From positions 992,001-1,056,000 of the forward strand of contig NZ_SPPK01000001.1 in the NCBI RefSeq assembly GCF_004569505.1: DNA of 64,000 bases. The letters run 5' to 3'. Source of the stretch: Dysgonomonas mossii. GTDB taxonomy: Bacteria > Bacteroidota > Bacteroidia > Bacteroidales > Dysgonomonadaceae. A program made the position numbers and the translations under genes. Shown here piece by piece: positions 44,468 to 54,098 of this stretch (the first letter of the stretch is position 1; every line of letters begins with the position of its first letter). Below the pieces are notes generated by a model. It did not search any database and was not told the DNA's origin. It saw nothing but the letters and a program-made list of their open reading frames with translations.

Positions 44468-45169
44468 ATGACACCATCATTCTATAAAGAGCAAGAAAAA
44501 TTCTATATATCCGTCGACTGTATAATACTTGGTTTTAAAGATGATAAAATGTACTTACTTATTTCGAAGCGAAAATTTAACCCATTAGAAGGTCATGATA
44601 CACTCATGGGTGGATTTTTGCGTTCGAATGAACATCTTAATGAAACAATCTCTCGTGTTGTTTATGAATATACAGGTATTCAGAACGTATATATGGAAGA
44701 GGTTGGTGTATATGGCGATATTAATCGTGATGAAGGAGAACGGGTTGTGTCTATCGCATATTATGCATTGATTGATCTGGAATTGTTCGATGATAAACTT
44801 TGTAAGGTTCACAATGCCAGATGGGAAGAAGTGGATAAGGTTGGAGAATTAGTTTTCGACCATAACCAGATGCTATCAGATACATTAGTGATACTTAGAC
44901 GAAAAGCTGCGACTCAGCCTATCGGTTTCAATTTATTACCTGAAAAATTTACTTTACCTCAATTGCAATCCCTTTATGAAGCAATCTATCAAACAAAATT
45001 AGATAAACGTAATTTTAGAAAGAAGATGCTGGAAATGAATGTTTTGGAAAAGCAACAGGATAAAGATAAATCAACCTCGAAGCGAGGTGCTTTTTACTAC
45101 AAATTCAACAAAGAAAAATATGATGAATTATTGAAAAAAGGGTATTCCTTTTTTTCATATGTTGATTAA
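44468..45169 (+). CDS. Nudix-family transcriptional regulator (AraR/XylR-like)
   Basis: Cytoplasmic repressor-type regulator of 233 residues with an N-terminal Nudix fold (about 10-145) and a C-terminal winged helix (about 150-230; FTLPQLQSLYEAIYQTKLD, NFRKKMLEM). The Nudix box is degenerate: GGFLRSNEHLNETISRVVYE then YTGI, so the REUxEE core reads RVVYEY. Pyrophosphatase activity is therefore unlikely, and the fold should sense a sugar or metabolite instead. Bacteroidetes use such proteins to control arabinose and xylose genes. It stands alone between the CE1 operon and the convergent GH127/146 gene. Whether it responds to arabinose or xylose cannot be decided here. Confidence 0.85.
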   Translation: MTPSFYKEQEKFYISVDCIILGFKDDKMYLLISKRKFNPLEGHDTLMGGFLRSNEHLNETISRVVYEYTGIQNVYMEEVGVYGDINRDEGERVVSIAYYALIDLELFDDKLCKVHNARWEEVDKVGELVFDHNQMLSDTLVILRRKAATQPIGFNLLPEKFTLPQLQSLYEAIYQTKLDKRNFRKKMLEMNVLEKQQDKDKSTSKRGAFYYKFNKEKYDELLKKGYSFFSYVD

Positions 45170-45200
45170 CACTGGTTATATACCATTAATATTATCGTAA

Positions 45201-45235
45201 AAAAGAACCAAGACTCAGCTAGTCTTGGTTCTTTT
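45201..45235. terminator. Bidirectional terminator between Nudix regulator and GH127/146
   Basis: A perfect 15-bp stem (AAAAGAACCAAGACT / AGTCTTGGTTCTTTT) with a 5-nt loop has a T-run on each side in the respective direction. It serves the two convergent genes. Confidence 0.92.
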
Positions 45236-45266
45236 TTATTTTAATGTAAAGGTAATACTTAAACAG

Positions 45267-47630
45267 CTATTTATCTTCTAATAATCTAACTTCTATGATT
45301 TTCGGTGTTGTATGTTCTTTGTTTGCAGTAAATTTAATATCTAATATCTCTTTTGTCGTCTCGCTTAGAGGAATATCTAATAGTATAAATTGGATTCCCG
45401 ATTCAGGCTTATTATCTATACTTAGATTTTGAAGTTTCTCTCCATTGACCGAAATTTCATAAATGCTTGGTTTATCAGAATCTAGATATTTGACATATAA
45501 AACTTTGGCTTTTTTGTCTTTGTTTCTCATTTGATAACTAAACCAACCTTTTGCTTCCCGCCAGTGAATGTTCTCGAATGATCCTGCATTCGATTCTTCG
45601 AATTGTATAAAGTGATCTGATTCGGGTTGTTGTTCTCCACAAGCTACCTTATCTATAGTTTTAGAATCCAGTTTGATACGTTCTCGTTCTTCTCGCTTTA
45701 TTTGTTCATGCAAACTAGCTAATCCTTCAGTTGTTGTTTGGGGCAAATATATAATATAGCGAGACTCATGCAATCTGAAAAAAGGTATAAATTCCAATTC
45801 TGACGGATATTTGGTGGAATAAAGGCTACTCAACTTGAAAGTCAGAGGCTTACCTGGTACAGGTTTAATTTTAGAAGTAATATCTTCTTTATCGCTAACC
45901 AATAGAGGCATTTCGGACAAAGGAAGAAGAGTTCCGTGTGCTATATGTCCACCACGGCTATCATCAGCAAACAAACCAGTCATATCTTCCTGCCCTGTTT
46001 TCGCAGCAAGAACAATAGGTCCATATCGAAATGAATAGTAATTTGATTTGTCAGGAAGTTGCTCCGCAACAATAGTCATCGGTAATTCTACGCTTATGCG
46101 ATCTCCTTTTTGCCAAGTTCTTTTTATTGCAATATAACCATTCTTTAGAACTCCAGCATATGTTTTTCCATTCAGCCTAATTTTCATTGTTCCTTTTTCT
46201 ACCCATGATGGGCATCGTACATACACTGTAAATTCACTTTTTTTCTTAGGATTTACAGTGATTTCTGTTTTTGATTCGTCGGGGAATTTATTATCCTGAA
46301 CGATCTCAACATTTTTTTCTTTCCAGTTTAATGAAGAAGGAATAAATAGGTTTACATATAAAGCATCACTTGTGTGTGCATAAATCATTTCTCCATATTT
46401 TGCATGGCTTTCTATTCCAGATCCAACACAACACCACATACTGGTTTGAGGCTGCGAATATACACGATAATGTCCGGGGCGCATTTGTGTGAAATAAACT
46501 AAGCCTCCGGTTTGAGGATTTTGACTTGAAAGGATATGATTATATAATGCTTTTTCGTAATAATCAATATACTTTTTATCTAAGGATGTTTGATAAAACA
46601 TTTTAGATAGACGGAGCATATTGTATGTATTACAAGTCTCGGGGCCTTCATTACTTGTTATCATACTCGAAAAATCATTTGTTGGGTGGAAGTGTTCTCT
46701 TACACTATTTCCACCTATACATACCGAGCGATGCTCTACTACAGTTTCCCAAAAGAAACGAGAGGCCTCCGACCAAGATTCATTCCCTTCGATATCAGCA
46801 ATACGTTTAAAACCTAAAACTTTAGGAATTTGCGTGTTCGCGTGTAATCCTGTTAATTTATCTTCATGAGCTAATAATGGGTTTAGTATTAATTGGTGAG
46901 AAAACTGATGAGCTAATTTCAAATATTTTTCATTTTGCGTTATTACGGCAACATCCGCAAAAGTTTCGTTTAGTCCTCCGTGTTCGCTGCGCAGCATATC
47001 TTGTATTTGCTCTTCGGACAAATTCGATACTAGTTTTATAGCCCAGTCTGTCATTTTAATCAACATATCCTTTGCTGTCTCATTCCCTGCAATAAGGTAG
47101 GCATCACGTAGGCCTGCATAAGTCTTATGAATATTGTAGAGAGGAACCCACCTGTTATTTAACCCAAAACCAGAGGCTCGAATATCACCTTTGGCTATTT
47201 CATCCCAAATAGCCTTTCCGCCGGGAACACCTCCAATGTATCCATTACCATTTTCATCCTGACATCGTTTCAATTCACTTATCATATAGTCAAGACGATT
47301 TTTTATCTGTTCATCTCCTGTAGAAGCATACATCAAAGCAAGAGCCGAAACATAATGCCCTCCGATATGTCCGTCAAGACCCGTATTTTCCCAATTCGTG
47401 TAACTCTCTGCCTTTTTCTGCAATCCAGCTTCTCTTAAGAATGGTGCCAAAAGTCTATCTGCATCTAAATCTAAAAGATATTTTTTATCAAGATCCTGTG
47501 CCCTTTTGAAAGGACTATCCAATAACATTATGTCTTTCAGATCAAAATAGTTGATTTTAGGAGTAGTTTCCTGAGCACAAAGGTGAATAACACAAACGAA
47601 AGAGAATATTGTTGTAAATAATTTCTTCAT
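45267..47630 (-). CDS. GH127/GH146 beta-L-arabinofuranosidase-type enzyme, secreted
   Basis: 787 residues with a signal peptide (1-19, IHLCAQ). It has the DUF1680 (alpha/alpha)6 barrel with the Zn/Cys active site: Glu and Cys in EGPETCNTYNMLRLSK and the double Cys in SMWCCVGSGIESHAKYGE. These correspond to the thiolate nucleophile cluster of HypBA1-type enzymes. C-terminal beta domains follow. The family releases beta-linked arabinofuranose. GH127 and GH146 cannot be separated by eye; the secreted form and length favour a Bacteroidetes GH146-like protein. The gene is convergent with the Nudix regulator and 105 bp downstream of transketolase, with its own likely promoter and operator. Confidence 0.9.
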   Translation of the reverse strand: MKKLFTTIFSFVCVIHLCAQETTPKINYFDLKDIMLLDSPFKRAQDLDKKYLLDLDADRLLAPFLREAGLQKKAESYTNWENTGLDGHIGGHYVSALALMYASTGDEQIKNRLDYMISELKRCQDENGNGYIGGVPGGKAIWDEIAKGDIRASGFGLNNRWVPLYNIHKTYAGLRDAYLIAGNETAKDMLIKMTDWAIKLVSNLSEEQIQDMLRSEHGGLNETFADVAVITQNEKYLKLAHQFSHQLILNPLLAHEDKLTGLHANTQIPKVLGFKRIADIEGNESWSEASRFFWETVVEHRSVCIGGNSVREHFHPTNDFSSMITSNEGPETCNTYNMLRLSKMFYQTSLDKKYIDYYEKALYNHILSSQNPQTGGLVYFTQMRPGHYRVYSQPQTSMWCCVGSGIESHAKYGEMIYAHTSDALYVNLFIPSSLNWKEKNVEIVQDNKFPDESKTEITVNPKKKSEFTVYVRCPSWVEKGTMKIRLNGKTYAGVLKNGYIAIKRTWQKGDRISVELPMTIVAEQLPDKSNYYSFRYGPIVLAAKTGQEDMTGLFADDSRGGHIAHGTLLPLSEMPLLVSDKEDITSKIKPVPGKPLTFKLSSLYSTKYPSELEFIPFFRLHESRYIIYLPQTTTEGLASLHEQIKREERERIKLDSKTIDKVACGEQQPESDHFIQFEESNAGSFENIHWREAKGWFSYQMRNKDKKAKVLYVKYLDSDKPSIYEISVNGEKLQNLSIDNKPESGIQFILLDIPLSETTKEILDIKFTANKEHTTPKIIEVRLLEDK

Positions 47631-47664
47631 TGATATTGATTTAATTTCTATACATAAACACTAT

Positions 47665-47708
47665 TAAAAATAGACAAGCTGGTATACTTCTGGTTGGTTA
47701 ACGAACCA
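47665..47708 (-). promoter_or_regulatory. Candidate promoter and operator of the GH127/146 gene
   Basis: An 18-bp near-palindrome, TGGTTGGTTAACGAACCA (47691-47708), matches its reverse complement at 16 of 18 positions, with GTTAAC at the centre. On the minus strand a box TATTTTTA (47672-47665), one base from TAnnTTTG, lies 18 bp further on. The palindrome would therefore cover the -33 region, as a repressor site would. The Nudix regulator next door is a candidate ligand-controlled repressor. Confidence 0.45.
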
Positions 47709-47735
47709 TTCTGCATATCAGCTTTGTTTTTTATA

Positions 47736-49763
47736 TTACTTCAGATATTCTTTGACCTGTTTATATACATTATCAGGAGTAAAGCCTAGTTTTTCGTCGA
47801 GTACTTTGTAAGGAGCGGAAAACCCGAAAGAGTTCATACCCCAAATTTTACCATTGTCGCCAACGAGCCCAAGTAATGTCACGGGTAGCCCGGCAGTCAA
47901 TCCGAACTTTTTCTTGTCCTGCGGCAATACGGTTTCCTGGTATTCTTTACTTTGTGTGCGGAATACTCCCTCGGATGGAACGGAAACAATACGTGTTTTT
48001 ATGCCGTCTTCTTTCAGCAGTTTAGCCCCGTCAACGAGTGTCGATACTTCCGATCCGGAAGCCAGCAGGATGATGTCATAGTTCGCATCTTCCTCCACTA
48101 TATATGCTCCTTTCTCTGCTTGAAGAGCTTCTGCATATCGGTTTTCTTTTGCCGGCAGGTCGTTGATGTTCTGACGAGAGAAAATCAGACCGGTAGGGCT
48201 TGTTTGATTTTCCATGGCCATTTTCCAAGAAACGGTTGCCTCTGTAACATCCGCCGGACGCAGTACCAGCATGGAATTGTGCCCGTTGTGATTTTGCAAT
48301 TTTTCCAACAGACGAATCTGGGCTTCCTGTTCTACGGGTTCATGTGTCGGTCCGTCTTCCCCTACACGGAAAGCATCGTGCGTCCAGATAAACTTAACCG
48401 GCAGTTCCATCAGAGCAGCCAGACGTATCGCCGGTTTCATGTAGTCGGAGAAAACAAAGAAGGTTGCACAAGCCGAAATGATACCGCCATGCAGTGTCAT
48501 GCCGATACACAGGCAAGCCATTGTCAGTTCCGATACCCCTGCCTGCAGGAATGCTCCTGAGAAGTCTCCTTTTTTCATGCTGTGGGTATGTTTCAAGAAA
48601 CCGTCTGTTTTATCCGAGTTGGAAAGGTCGGCAGATGAAACAACCATGTTCTCCACTTGCTTTGCCAACACACCCAGTACGGTTGCCGATGCCGCGCGAG
48701 TCGCCTGATTAGGCTTTTGCTCTATGGCTGCCCAATCGATTGCCGGAGTATAGCCGCTGAACCATTTCTGCATTTTTTCGGCAAGCTCAGGATTTTGTTT
48801 AGCCCAGGCTTGTTTTTCGGCGTGTTTCTTTGCTACTATTTCTTCGAGTTCAGCCTTGCGTTTAGCATATAGCTCTTTTACCTCCGGGAAAATAACGAAC
48901 GGATTTGTTGGGTCACCTCCGAGGTTTTCGATTGTTTTCTCGAAAGAAGCTCCGGCAGCACTTAAGGGTTGTCCGTGAGTCTCAGTCTCATTTTCAAAGC
49001 TTGAACCGTCGGCTTTAATGGCACCTTTACCCATGATTGTTTTACCGATAATAAGGGTCGGCTTTTCTTTTTCAGCTTTAGCTTCTGTAAGAGCGGCACG
49101 TATTTCGGAGGCATCATTTCCTTTGATGGTGATCACTCTCCATCCCCATGCCTGATATTTAGCGGCAACATCTTCTTCTGTTACTTCTTTTGTTTTGGTT
49201 GATAACTGTATTCCGTTCGAATCATAGAACATGATCAGGTTGTCAAGTCCCAGATGTCCGGCTGTACGTCCTGCTCCTTGCGAAATCTCTTCCTGGATAC
49301 CTCCATCCGAGATGAACGCATATATGGTCTGATCCATACGCTCACCAAAGCGATGTTTTAAGAATTTGGCAGCGATTGCGGCTCCTACGGCAAAAGTATG
49401 TCCCTGCCCCAGTGGTCCTGATGTATTTTCTATTCCGCGGTTGATGTCTCTCTCAGGGTGTCCTGGAGTAACGCTTCCCCATTGGCGGAATTGTTGTAAG
49501 TCTTCGAGTGTGAATTTTCCAGTCAGGCACAATGTGCTGTAAAGCATGGGTGACATGTGTCCGGGATCGAGGAAAAAACGGTCACGACCTTCCCATGTCG
49601 GGTTTTGCGGATCGTAAACGAGAAACTCAGTGAATAAAACATTGATGAAGTCCGCTCCCCCCATTGCTCCCCCCGGGTGACCTGACTTCGCTTTTTCAAC
49701 CATTGAAGCCGACAGTATACGAATATTGTCTGCACTTTTGTTTAATAAATCAATAGAACTCAT
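47736..49763 (-). CDS. tkt: Transketolase
   Basis: Thiamine-diphosphate enzyme of the non-oxidative pentose phosphate pathway, 675 residues, full length. N-terminal motif HPGGAMGGADF, TPP-binding region FISDGGIQEEISQG, the pyrimidine domain with FSDYMKPAIR, HDAFRVGEDGPTHEPVEQ and the C-terminal domain with SVPSEGVF. It converts xylulose-5-phosphate from xylose into central metabolites. The DNA is visibly more GC-rich and more codon-biased than its neighbours, as expected of a highly expressed housekeeping gene. Unusually, it sits inside the xylan locus behind the same promoter architecture as the xylanolytic operons, so xylan induction is likely. There may be another copy elsewhere in the genome. 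Confidence 0.97.
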   Translation of the reverse strand: MSSIDLLNKSADNIRILSASMVEKAKSGHPGGAMGGADFINVLFTEFLVYDPQNPTWEGRDRFFLDPGHMSPMLYSTLCLTGKFTLEDLQQFRQWGSVTPGHPERDINRGIENTSGPLGQGHTFAVGAAIAAKFLKHRFGERMDQTIYAFISDGGIQEEISQGAGRTAGHLGLDNLIMFYDSNGIQLSTKTKEVTEEDVAAKYQAWGWRVITIKGNDASEIRAALTEAKAEKEKPTLIIGKTIMGKGAIKADGSSFENETETHGQPLSAAGASFEKTIENLGGDPTNPFVIFPEVKELYAKRKAELEEIVAKKHAEKQAWAKQNPELAEKMQKWFSGYTPAIDWAAIEQKPNQATRAASATVLGVLAKQVENMVVSSADLSNSDKTDGFLKHTHSMKKGDFSGAFLQAGVSELTMACLCIGMTLHGGIISACATFFVFSDYMKPAIRLAALMELPVKFIWTHDAFRVGEDGPTHEPVEQEAQIRLLEKLQNHNGHNSMLVLRPADVTEATVSWKMAMENQTSPTGLIFSRQNINDLPAKENRYAEALQAEKGAYIVEEDANYDIILLASGSEVSTLVDGAKLLKEDGIKTRIVSVPSEGVFRTQSKEYQETVLPQDKKKFGLTAGLPVTLLGLVGDNGKIWGMNSFGFSAPYKVLDEKLGFTPDNVYKQVKEYLK

Positions 49764-49901
49764 TGTTAAATATTTTGATGTTTCGAAGTTTAATCAGAGA
49801 AATTATATTTGTAAAACAAGGGTTTTTTAGATATAAACCGTCATTTTCATTACTAAAGTTCCCTTATTTTCAATAATTGTTTTTTCTCAATAATCATATT
49901 T

Positions 49902-50009
49902 CAAATTTACGAAACATTAAAAATAATAATTACAGAATCCATTCCTTTTACAATCGAATATAGTGCTTTGGACTGCTATTATGTCGCATATTCATTCTTT
50001 TATGTTGCA
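49902..50009 (-). promoter_or_regulatory. Predicted HTCS-controlled promoter of transketolase
   Basis: On the minus strand: TGCAACA (50009-50003), TGCGACA 21 bp on (49988-49982), and the -7 box TAAATTTG (49909-49902) starting exactly 79 bp after the second heptamer. The block CGATTGTAAAAG (49956-49945) sits 32 bp after the second heptamer, the same offset as in the 57163 promoter. The ATG follows about 140 bp after the -7 box. Confidence 0.75.
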
Positions 50010-50011
50010 TC

Positions 50012-53000
50012 TTAACTTTCTCCCCTCTCTGCATACTCTGTAGGGGTACATCCATAGAATTTCTTAAATGCAACTGCAAAAATGGTAGGGTTCGAAAAAC
50101 CTGTAGCATAAGCGACTTGTGATATATTTACTTTTTTCTCAACTAACAATTTTGCAGCTTGTTTTAATCGTACATTTCGAATAAAGTCGCTGGTAGTTAT
50201 CCCTGTTATTTCTTTAAGCTTTCGATGTAGCTGTGTACGGCTGATACCAACCTCTTTAGATAGAGCCTCGATGCTGAATTTAGAATTGTCTATATTTTTA
50301 TTAATAAGAGTCATCAGTCGTTCTATAAATAAATCGTCATTCGATTTAATATCTAAAGGAGTCACTTTCTCTTCCAGTTCTTTTACCCCTACAAATTTAC
50401 CTTTCAATAAAGATCTGTTTGATATCAGATTATTACAAAGGAAGAGCAGTTCTTCCATCAGAAACGGTTTATCCATAAAGCCATCGGCACCTACATTCCA
50501 GCCCATCATGCGACTATCCGCTTCAACCTGAGATGTTAAGAGGATCACCGGGATATGACTTATATTCTCATTGCTTCTAATTTTCTTGAGTAGAGTGAAA
50601 CCATCCATCTCGGGCATTGCTACGTCTGATATGACCAAGTCTATGCGTTCTTGTAGTAATATTTGCAAAGCTTCGTTGCCATTATTTGCCGTAACGACTT
50701 TATAACTCGCACTTAGTTCTCTTTGTATATATTCTTGTAGTCCTTCATCATCATCTACAACCAATATGCGTTGTCTTTTTTTATTTTTAATAGCTACTGT
50801 TGGATGGTCTTTTTCTTCCCAACAAATAGGCGTTTCTAATGCAAAGCGGATTGTTTCGCTTTGCTGAACAATATCGTCTTTTGTGAAGTGTTCATTCCCT
50901 ATAGGAATACGAACAGTAAAACAGCTACCCTGTATATCCTTCCTATTAGAAGCTTTTATAGTTCCATGGTGAAGCTCAACTAATAGTTTGCATAAATTCA
51001 GCCCTATGCCGAATCCTAATGGATTGTATGGCTCTGTTTGATAAAATCGTTCGAAAATGCGTTCAACCTCTTTCTCGTTTAATCCTAATCCCGAATCAAT
51101 GATATTAATTTCAGCATATTTTCCTGCATTCCCTGTATTTTCGGATTTAGTAGTTGCAAGGGTTATTTTAATCTCTCCTCCGTCCTTCGTATATTTGAAT
51201 GCGTTTATGAGCAAGTTCATCAAGACCTTGTCAAAGTTGTTTCTGTCAATCCATACAGGAAGACGACCTTCTGTTGATTCGAAAGTAAATTTTATATCTC
51301 GCTTATTTGCTTGGTAATCAAAAACAAGTGTTAGATCTTTTATAAATCCGACCATATCTGTTTCCTGACATGCAATCTTCATCTGTCCTTTGTCTATCTT
51401 TCTAATATCCAAAAGCTGGTTTATAAGGCTCATTATCCGATGTGCATTACGCTGTATTGTTTCTAATAACTTTTTTGTTTTTTCATCATATTCAGTTTTT
51501 AGTAATTCAGATAATGGGCTTATAATTAATGTGGTAGGTGATCGTATTTCATGTGCAATATTAATGAAGAATTTTAGTTTATCTTCATTATTTTGTTCTT
51601 CTCTACGTCTTTGTTGACGTTTCTGCCATGTATAGGCAATACCAGTTAATATTCCGATAAAAAGTAATACATATAAGGATGTTGCCCAAGTAGTACTGTA
51701 CCAAGGTGGTGAAATCTTTATGTTTAGAGTCTTGATAGAAGAATAAGCATTGTTCTCGAAAGCTCTTACTTCTAAGGTGTAATTCCCTGGAGATAAAAAG
51801 TTATATGTTATACGATTCTCTCCCGGAAATGTAGATATCCATTCTTCATTCATTCCTAGTAGGCGATATTCAAAAATCACATTCTCTGGATTATGATAAT
51901 TCATTGTAGAAAATTCTAGAGAAAAAGACTTTTCGTTATAGGATAGGTTTATCTCTGAGGCATCAAACAGTCTAGTCTCGGATATCGGTTTGCCTTTTAT
52001 TATCTTGTCAGCACTAACTGATACATTATTTATGTATAAATGAGTTAGTTTGGGTTGAAAGTCTAAACTTAGAGCCTTAATTGAATCCGGGAGGAATTTG
52101 GTTACTCCATATAACCCACCGAAATATAAATATCCCATCTTATCTTGTAAGAAAATATTCTTCGAGAATTCTCTATCTACAAGTCCATTCCCTGTGTAGT
52201 AACATGCGATACGTCCGGTTTCTATACTTAATTGGAATATTCCGTTGAGTGTACTTCCCCAAATGTTGTTTCCCGTAGCATCAGTGCCTAGTCCGCATAT
52301 AATGTTGTTCGGCAAACCTTCTTCCATCCCATAGTGTTCTATCTTTTTGCGTTTCTTGTTATATCTGTATAATCCATTATTTGTCCCAATCCAAATGTTT
52401 TTTTTCTTGTCCTCCATTAGAGTGGTGCAAATCATAGAAGAAAGAGATGTATCATCGCTATAGTGTAGAAAGATATTCTTATTCGGATCGTAACAGTCTA
52501 CACCTATACTATGTGCAAGCCAAATAAGCCCATCGGAGTCGCACAAGATATCATTAATCCAGTTGTTAGATAAAACCTGATCATTTGCTAAACGGGTTTT
52601 ATCAGATATCAATATCCATTTTTTTGTTTCAATATTATAGCGAATGAAACCTTCACCAAGCACGGATATATATACATTTTTCTTTTTATCTTCAGCTATA
52701 GCAACAACCGATTTTCCTTCGAAGGATGGATATTTAGCACTCCTCCCACTTTTTTTATCAAAAGTATAAACACCTCCTTGGTAGCTTCCAATCCAAAATG
52801 TTCCGTTGATATCCTCATATATGGTAGAAACATCTTTTTGGATATTATAAGACTCTAAAATCTTGCCTCTGTTGTTTATCTTATTGAGTTTACCATTGTC
52901 CGTTCCTAGCCATAATTCATTTTCGCGGTCTTCATATAATGAAGTAATAGATCCTGTTTCTCCATTTTCTTTAAAATACCAAAAGTCGAACTGAGTAGGC

Positions 53001-53980
53001 TCATTTAAGCCCATTAATAATCCTTTTTGATTGCATCCAAACCATAAGTTACCTTTGTTGTCTTCAAAAAAAGTTGTAATACGTTCTTTTATAGGATTGT
53101 CGTATCCGTTTTTAAGTTTAGAAGGCGTAACCAAGGTCATCGTATTGGTATCTATATATTTCAGTCCTTGCCCTACGGTGTTGACGTATACCATTCCGTC
53201 TTTAAGACAAGCGATACCTCGTATATTTACATTTGGTTCATCATTTTTGATACGCATAAAGTCTTGACGGATTATATCCCATAAAAAAACACAAGAGCTT
53301 GTTGCAACAAACATTCTACCCATGTGGTCTTCTGTTATTCCATAGACCTTATATTGAGGGTCTATAGGTAAATCATAAGTTTTTACGTTTTTTTTGTCTG
53401 GAGAAATACATGCCATACGGCTTTCTGATAATACTACCCATATTTGGTGTGCCCGATCTTCAAAAATATGGTTAGAATAAGGGATTCCCAATAGTTTGTT
53501 TATATCTGTGAGAGACGTTGCTGCCATTGTTTGTTTATTGATAGAGTAGAGGCCATAGCCTCCTGTTACAATCCAGATTTCTCCACTATGCAGTTGTATA
53601 ATTCCTCTGACTGATGGATGTGTATTATCGGGGAATTTGACATGAATGAAAGAGTCTTTGTAAGGATTGTAATATTCTAATCCTCTATTGGCACCGATCC
53701 AGAGAGCGCCGGAGTCATCAGTGAAAAAAGTTTCGATATAATTACCAGATAAGGATGTGGAGTCTTTGTCATTGTAAAAATAATGAGTGAAATTCCATCC
53801 ATCAAACTTATTTAATCCATTCTGGGTAGCTATCCAAATAAATCCTGAGGAATCTTGAGTTATTCGGGTGATTAGGTTGCTCGATAATTTCCCTAATCCA
53901 TAAAAGCGTTCCTGTTGAGCTAAGCTTAAACTAATGGAGACGCACGAAAGGGCAATAAACAAAAAAAGGCGTTTGCTCAT
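50012..53980 (-). CDS. Hybrid two-component system regulator (HTCS), full length
   Basis: 1322 residues: signal peptide (1-21, SLSLAQ), two propellers with repeats such as GFIWIATQNGLNKF, a Y_Y_Y domain and one membrane helix (about residues 765-785, SLYVLLFIGILTGIAYTW). HisKA has phospho-acceptor His810 (INIAHEIRSP), followed by the ATPase (GFGIGLNL), a receiver with Asp1119 (SDVAMPEMDG) and a C-terminal AraC HTH (LSKEVGISRTQLHRKLKEI). Its stop is only 2 bp from the far TGCAACA heptamer of the transketolase promoter, and its upstream gap carries two more heptamer clusters. I infer that it is the activator binding the 21-bp direct repeats across this locus. Confidence 0.95.
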   Translation of the reverse strand: MSKRLFLFIALSCVSISLSLAQQERFYGLGKLSSNLITRITQDSSGFIWIATQNGLNKFDGWNFTHYFYNDKDSTSLSGNYIETFFTDDSGALWIGANRGLEYYNPYKDSFIHVKFPDNTHPSVRGIIQLHSGEIWIVTGGYGLYSINKQTMAATSLTDINKLLGIPYSNHIFEDRAHQIWVVLSESRMACISPDKKNVKTYDLPIDPQYKVYGITEDHMGRMFVATSSCVFLWDIIRQDFMRIKNDEPNVNIRGIACLKDGMVYVNTVGQGLKYIDTNTMTLVTPSKLKNGYDNPIKERITTFFEDNKGNLWFGCNQKGLLMGLNEPTQFDFWYFKENGETGSITSLYEDRENELWLGTDNGKLNKINNRGKILESYNIQKDVSTIYEDINGTFWIGSYQGGVYTFDKKSGRSAKYPSFEGKSVVAIAEDKKKNVYISVLGEGFIRYNIETKKWILISDKTRLANDQVLSNNWINDILCDSDGLIWLAHSIGVDCYDPNKNIFLHYSDDTSLSSMICTTLMEDKKKNIWIGTNNGLYRYNKKRKKIEHYGMEEGLPNNIICGLGTDATGNNIWGSTLNGIFQLSIETGRIACYYTGNGLVDREFSKNIFLQDKMGYLYFGGLYGVTKFLPDSIKALSLDFQPKLTHLYINNVSVSADKIIKGKPISETRLFDASEINLSYNEKSFSLEFSTMNYHNPENVIFEYRLLGMNEEWISTFPGENRITYNFLSPGNYTLEVRAFENNAYSSIKTLNIKISPPWYSTTWATSLYVLLFIGILTGIAYTWQKRQQRRREEQNNEDKLKFFINIAHEIRSPTTLIISPLSELLKTEYDEKTKKLLETIQRNAHRIMSLINQLLDIRKIDKGQMKIACQETDMVGFIKDLTLVFDYQANKRDIKFTFESTEGRLPVWIDRNNFDKVLMNLLINAFKYTKDGGEIKITLATTKSENTGNAGKYAEINIIDSGLGLNEKEVERIFERFYQTEPYNPLGFGIGLNLCKLLVELHHGTIKASNRKDIQGSCFTVRIPIGNEHFTKDDIVQQSETIRFALETPICWEEKDHPTVAIKNKKRQRILVVDDDEGLQEYIQRELSASYKVVTANNGNEALQILLQERIDLVISDVAMPEMDGFTLLKKIRSNENISHIPVILLTSQVEADSRMMGWNVGADGFMDKPFLMEELLFLCNNLISNRSLLKGKFVGVKELEEKVTPLDIKSNDDLFIERLMTLINKNIDNSKFSIEALSKEVGISRTQLHRKLKEITGITTSDFIRNVRLKQAAKLLVEKKVNISQVAYATGFSNPTIFAVAFKKFYGCTPTEYAERGES

Positions 53981-54041
53981 GTATTTTAGATTTTCGGTAT
54001 TAGAATGTGAAACAAAAATAAAGAATTAAACAATGAAAAAG

Positions 54042-54067
54042 GGAACAAAATAAACATATTTTGTTCC
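54042..54067. promoter_or_regulatory. 26-bp perfect inverted repeat upstream of the third HTCS gene
   Basis: GGAACAAAATA and TATTTTGTTCC are perfect 11-bp arms around AACA, about 61 bp before the HTCS ATG. There is no T-tract beyond the stem in either direction, so an operator is more likely than a terminator. Confidence 0.5.
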
Positions 54068-54070
54068 ATG

Positions 54071-54098
54071 TGCAACATAAACTATCGTTTGTGAAACG
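54071..54098 (+). promoter_or_regulatory. Orphan pair of 21-bp-spaced heptamers
   Basis: TGCAACA (54071) and TGAAACG (54092) have the period and orientation of the regulon sites but no exact TAnnTTTG box 79 bp on. The nearest candidate is TATAATTG at 54176-54183 (84 bp). It may be a weak or decayed promoter, or a site for HTCS autoregulation. The rest of 54100-54380 shows nothing recognisable. Confidence 0.5.

Noticed and set aside
47952..48560. 202-codon open frame on the plus strand within transketolase
   Set aside because: Antisense to a full-length transketolase; no features of its own.
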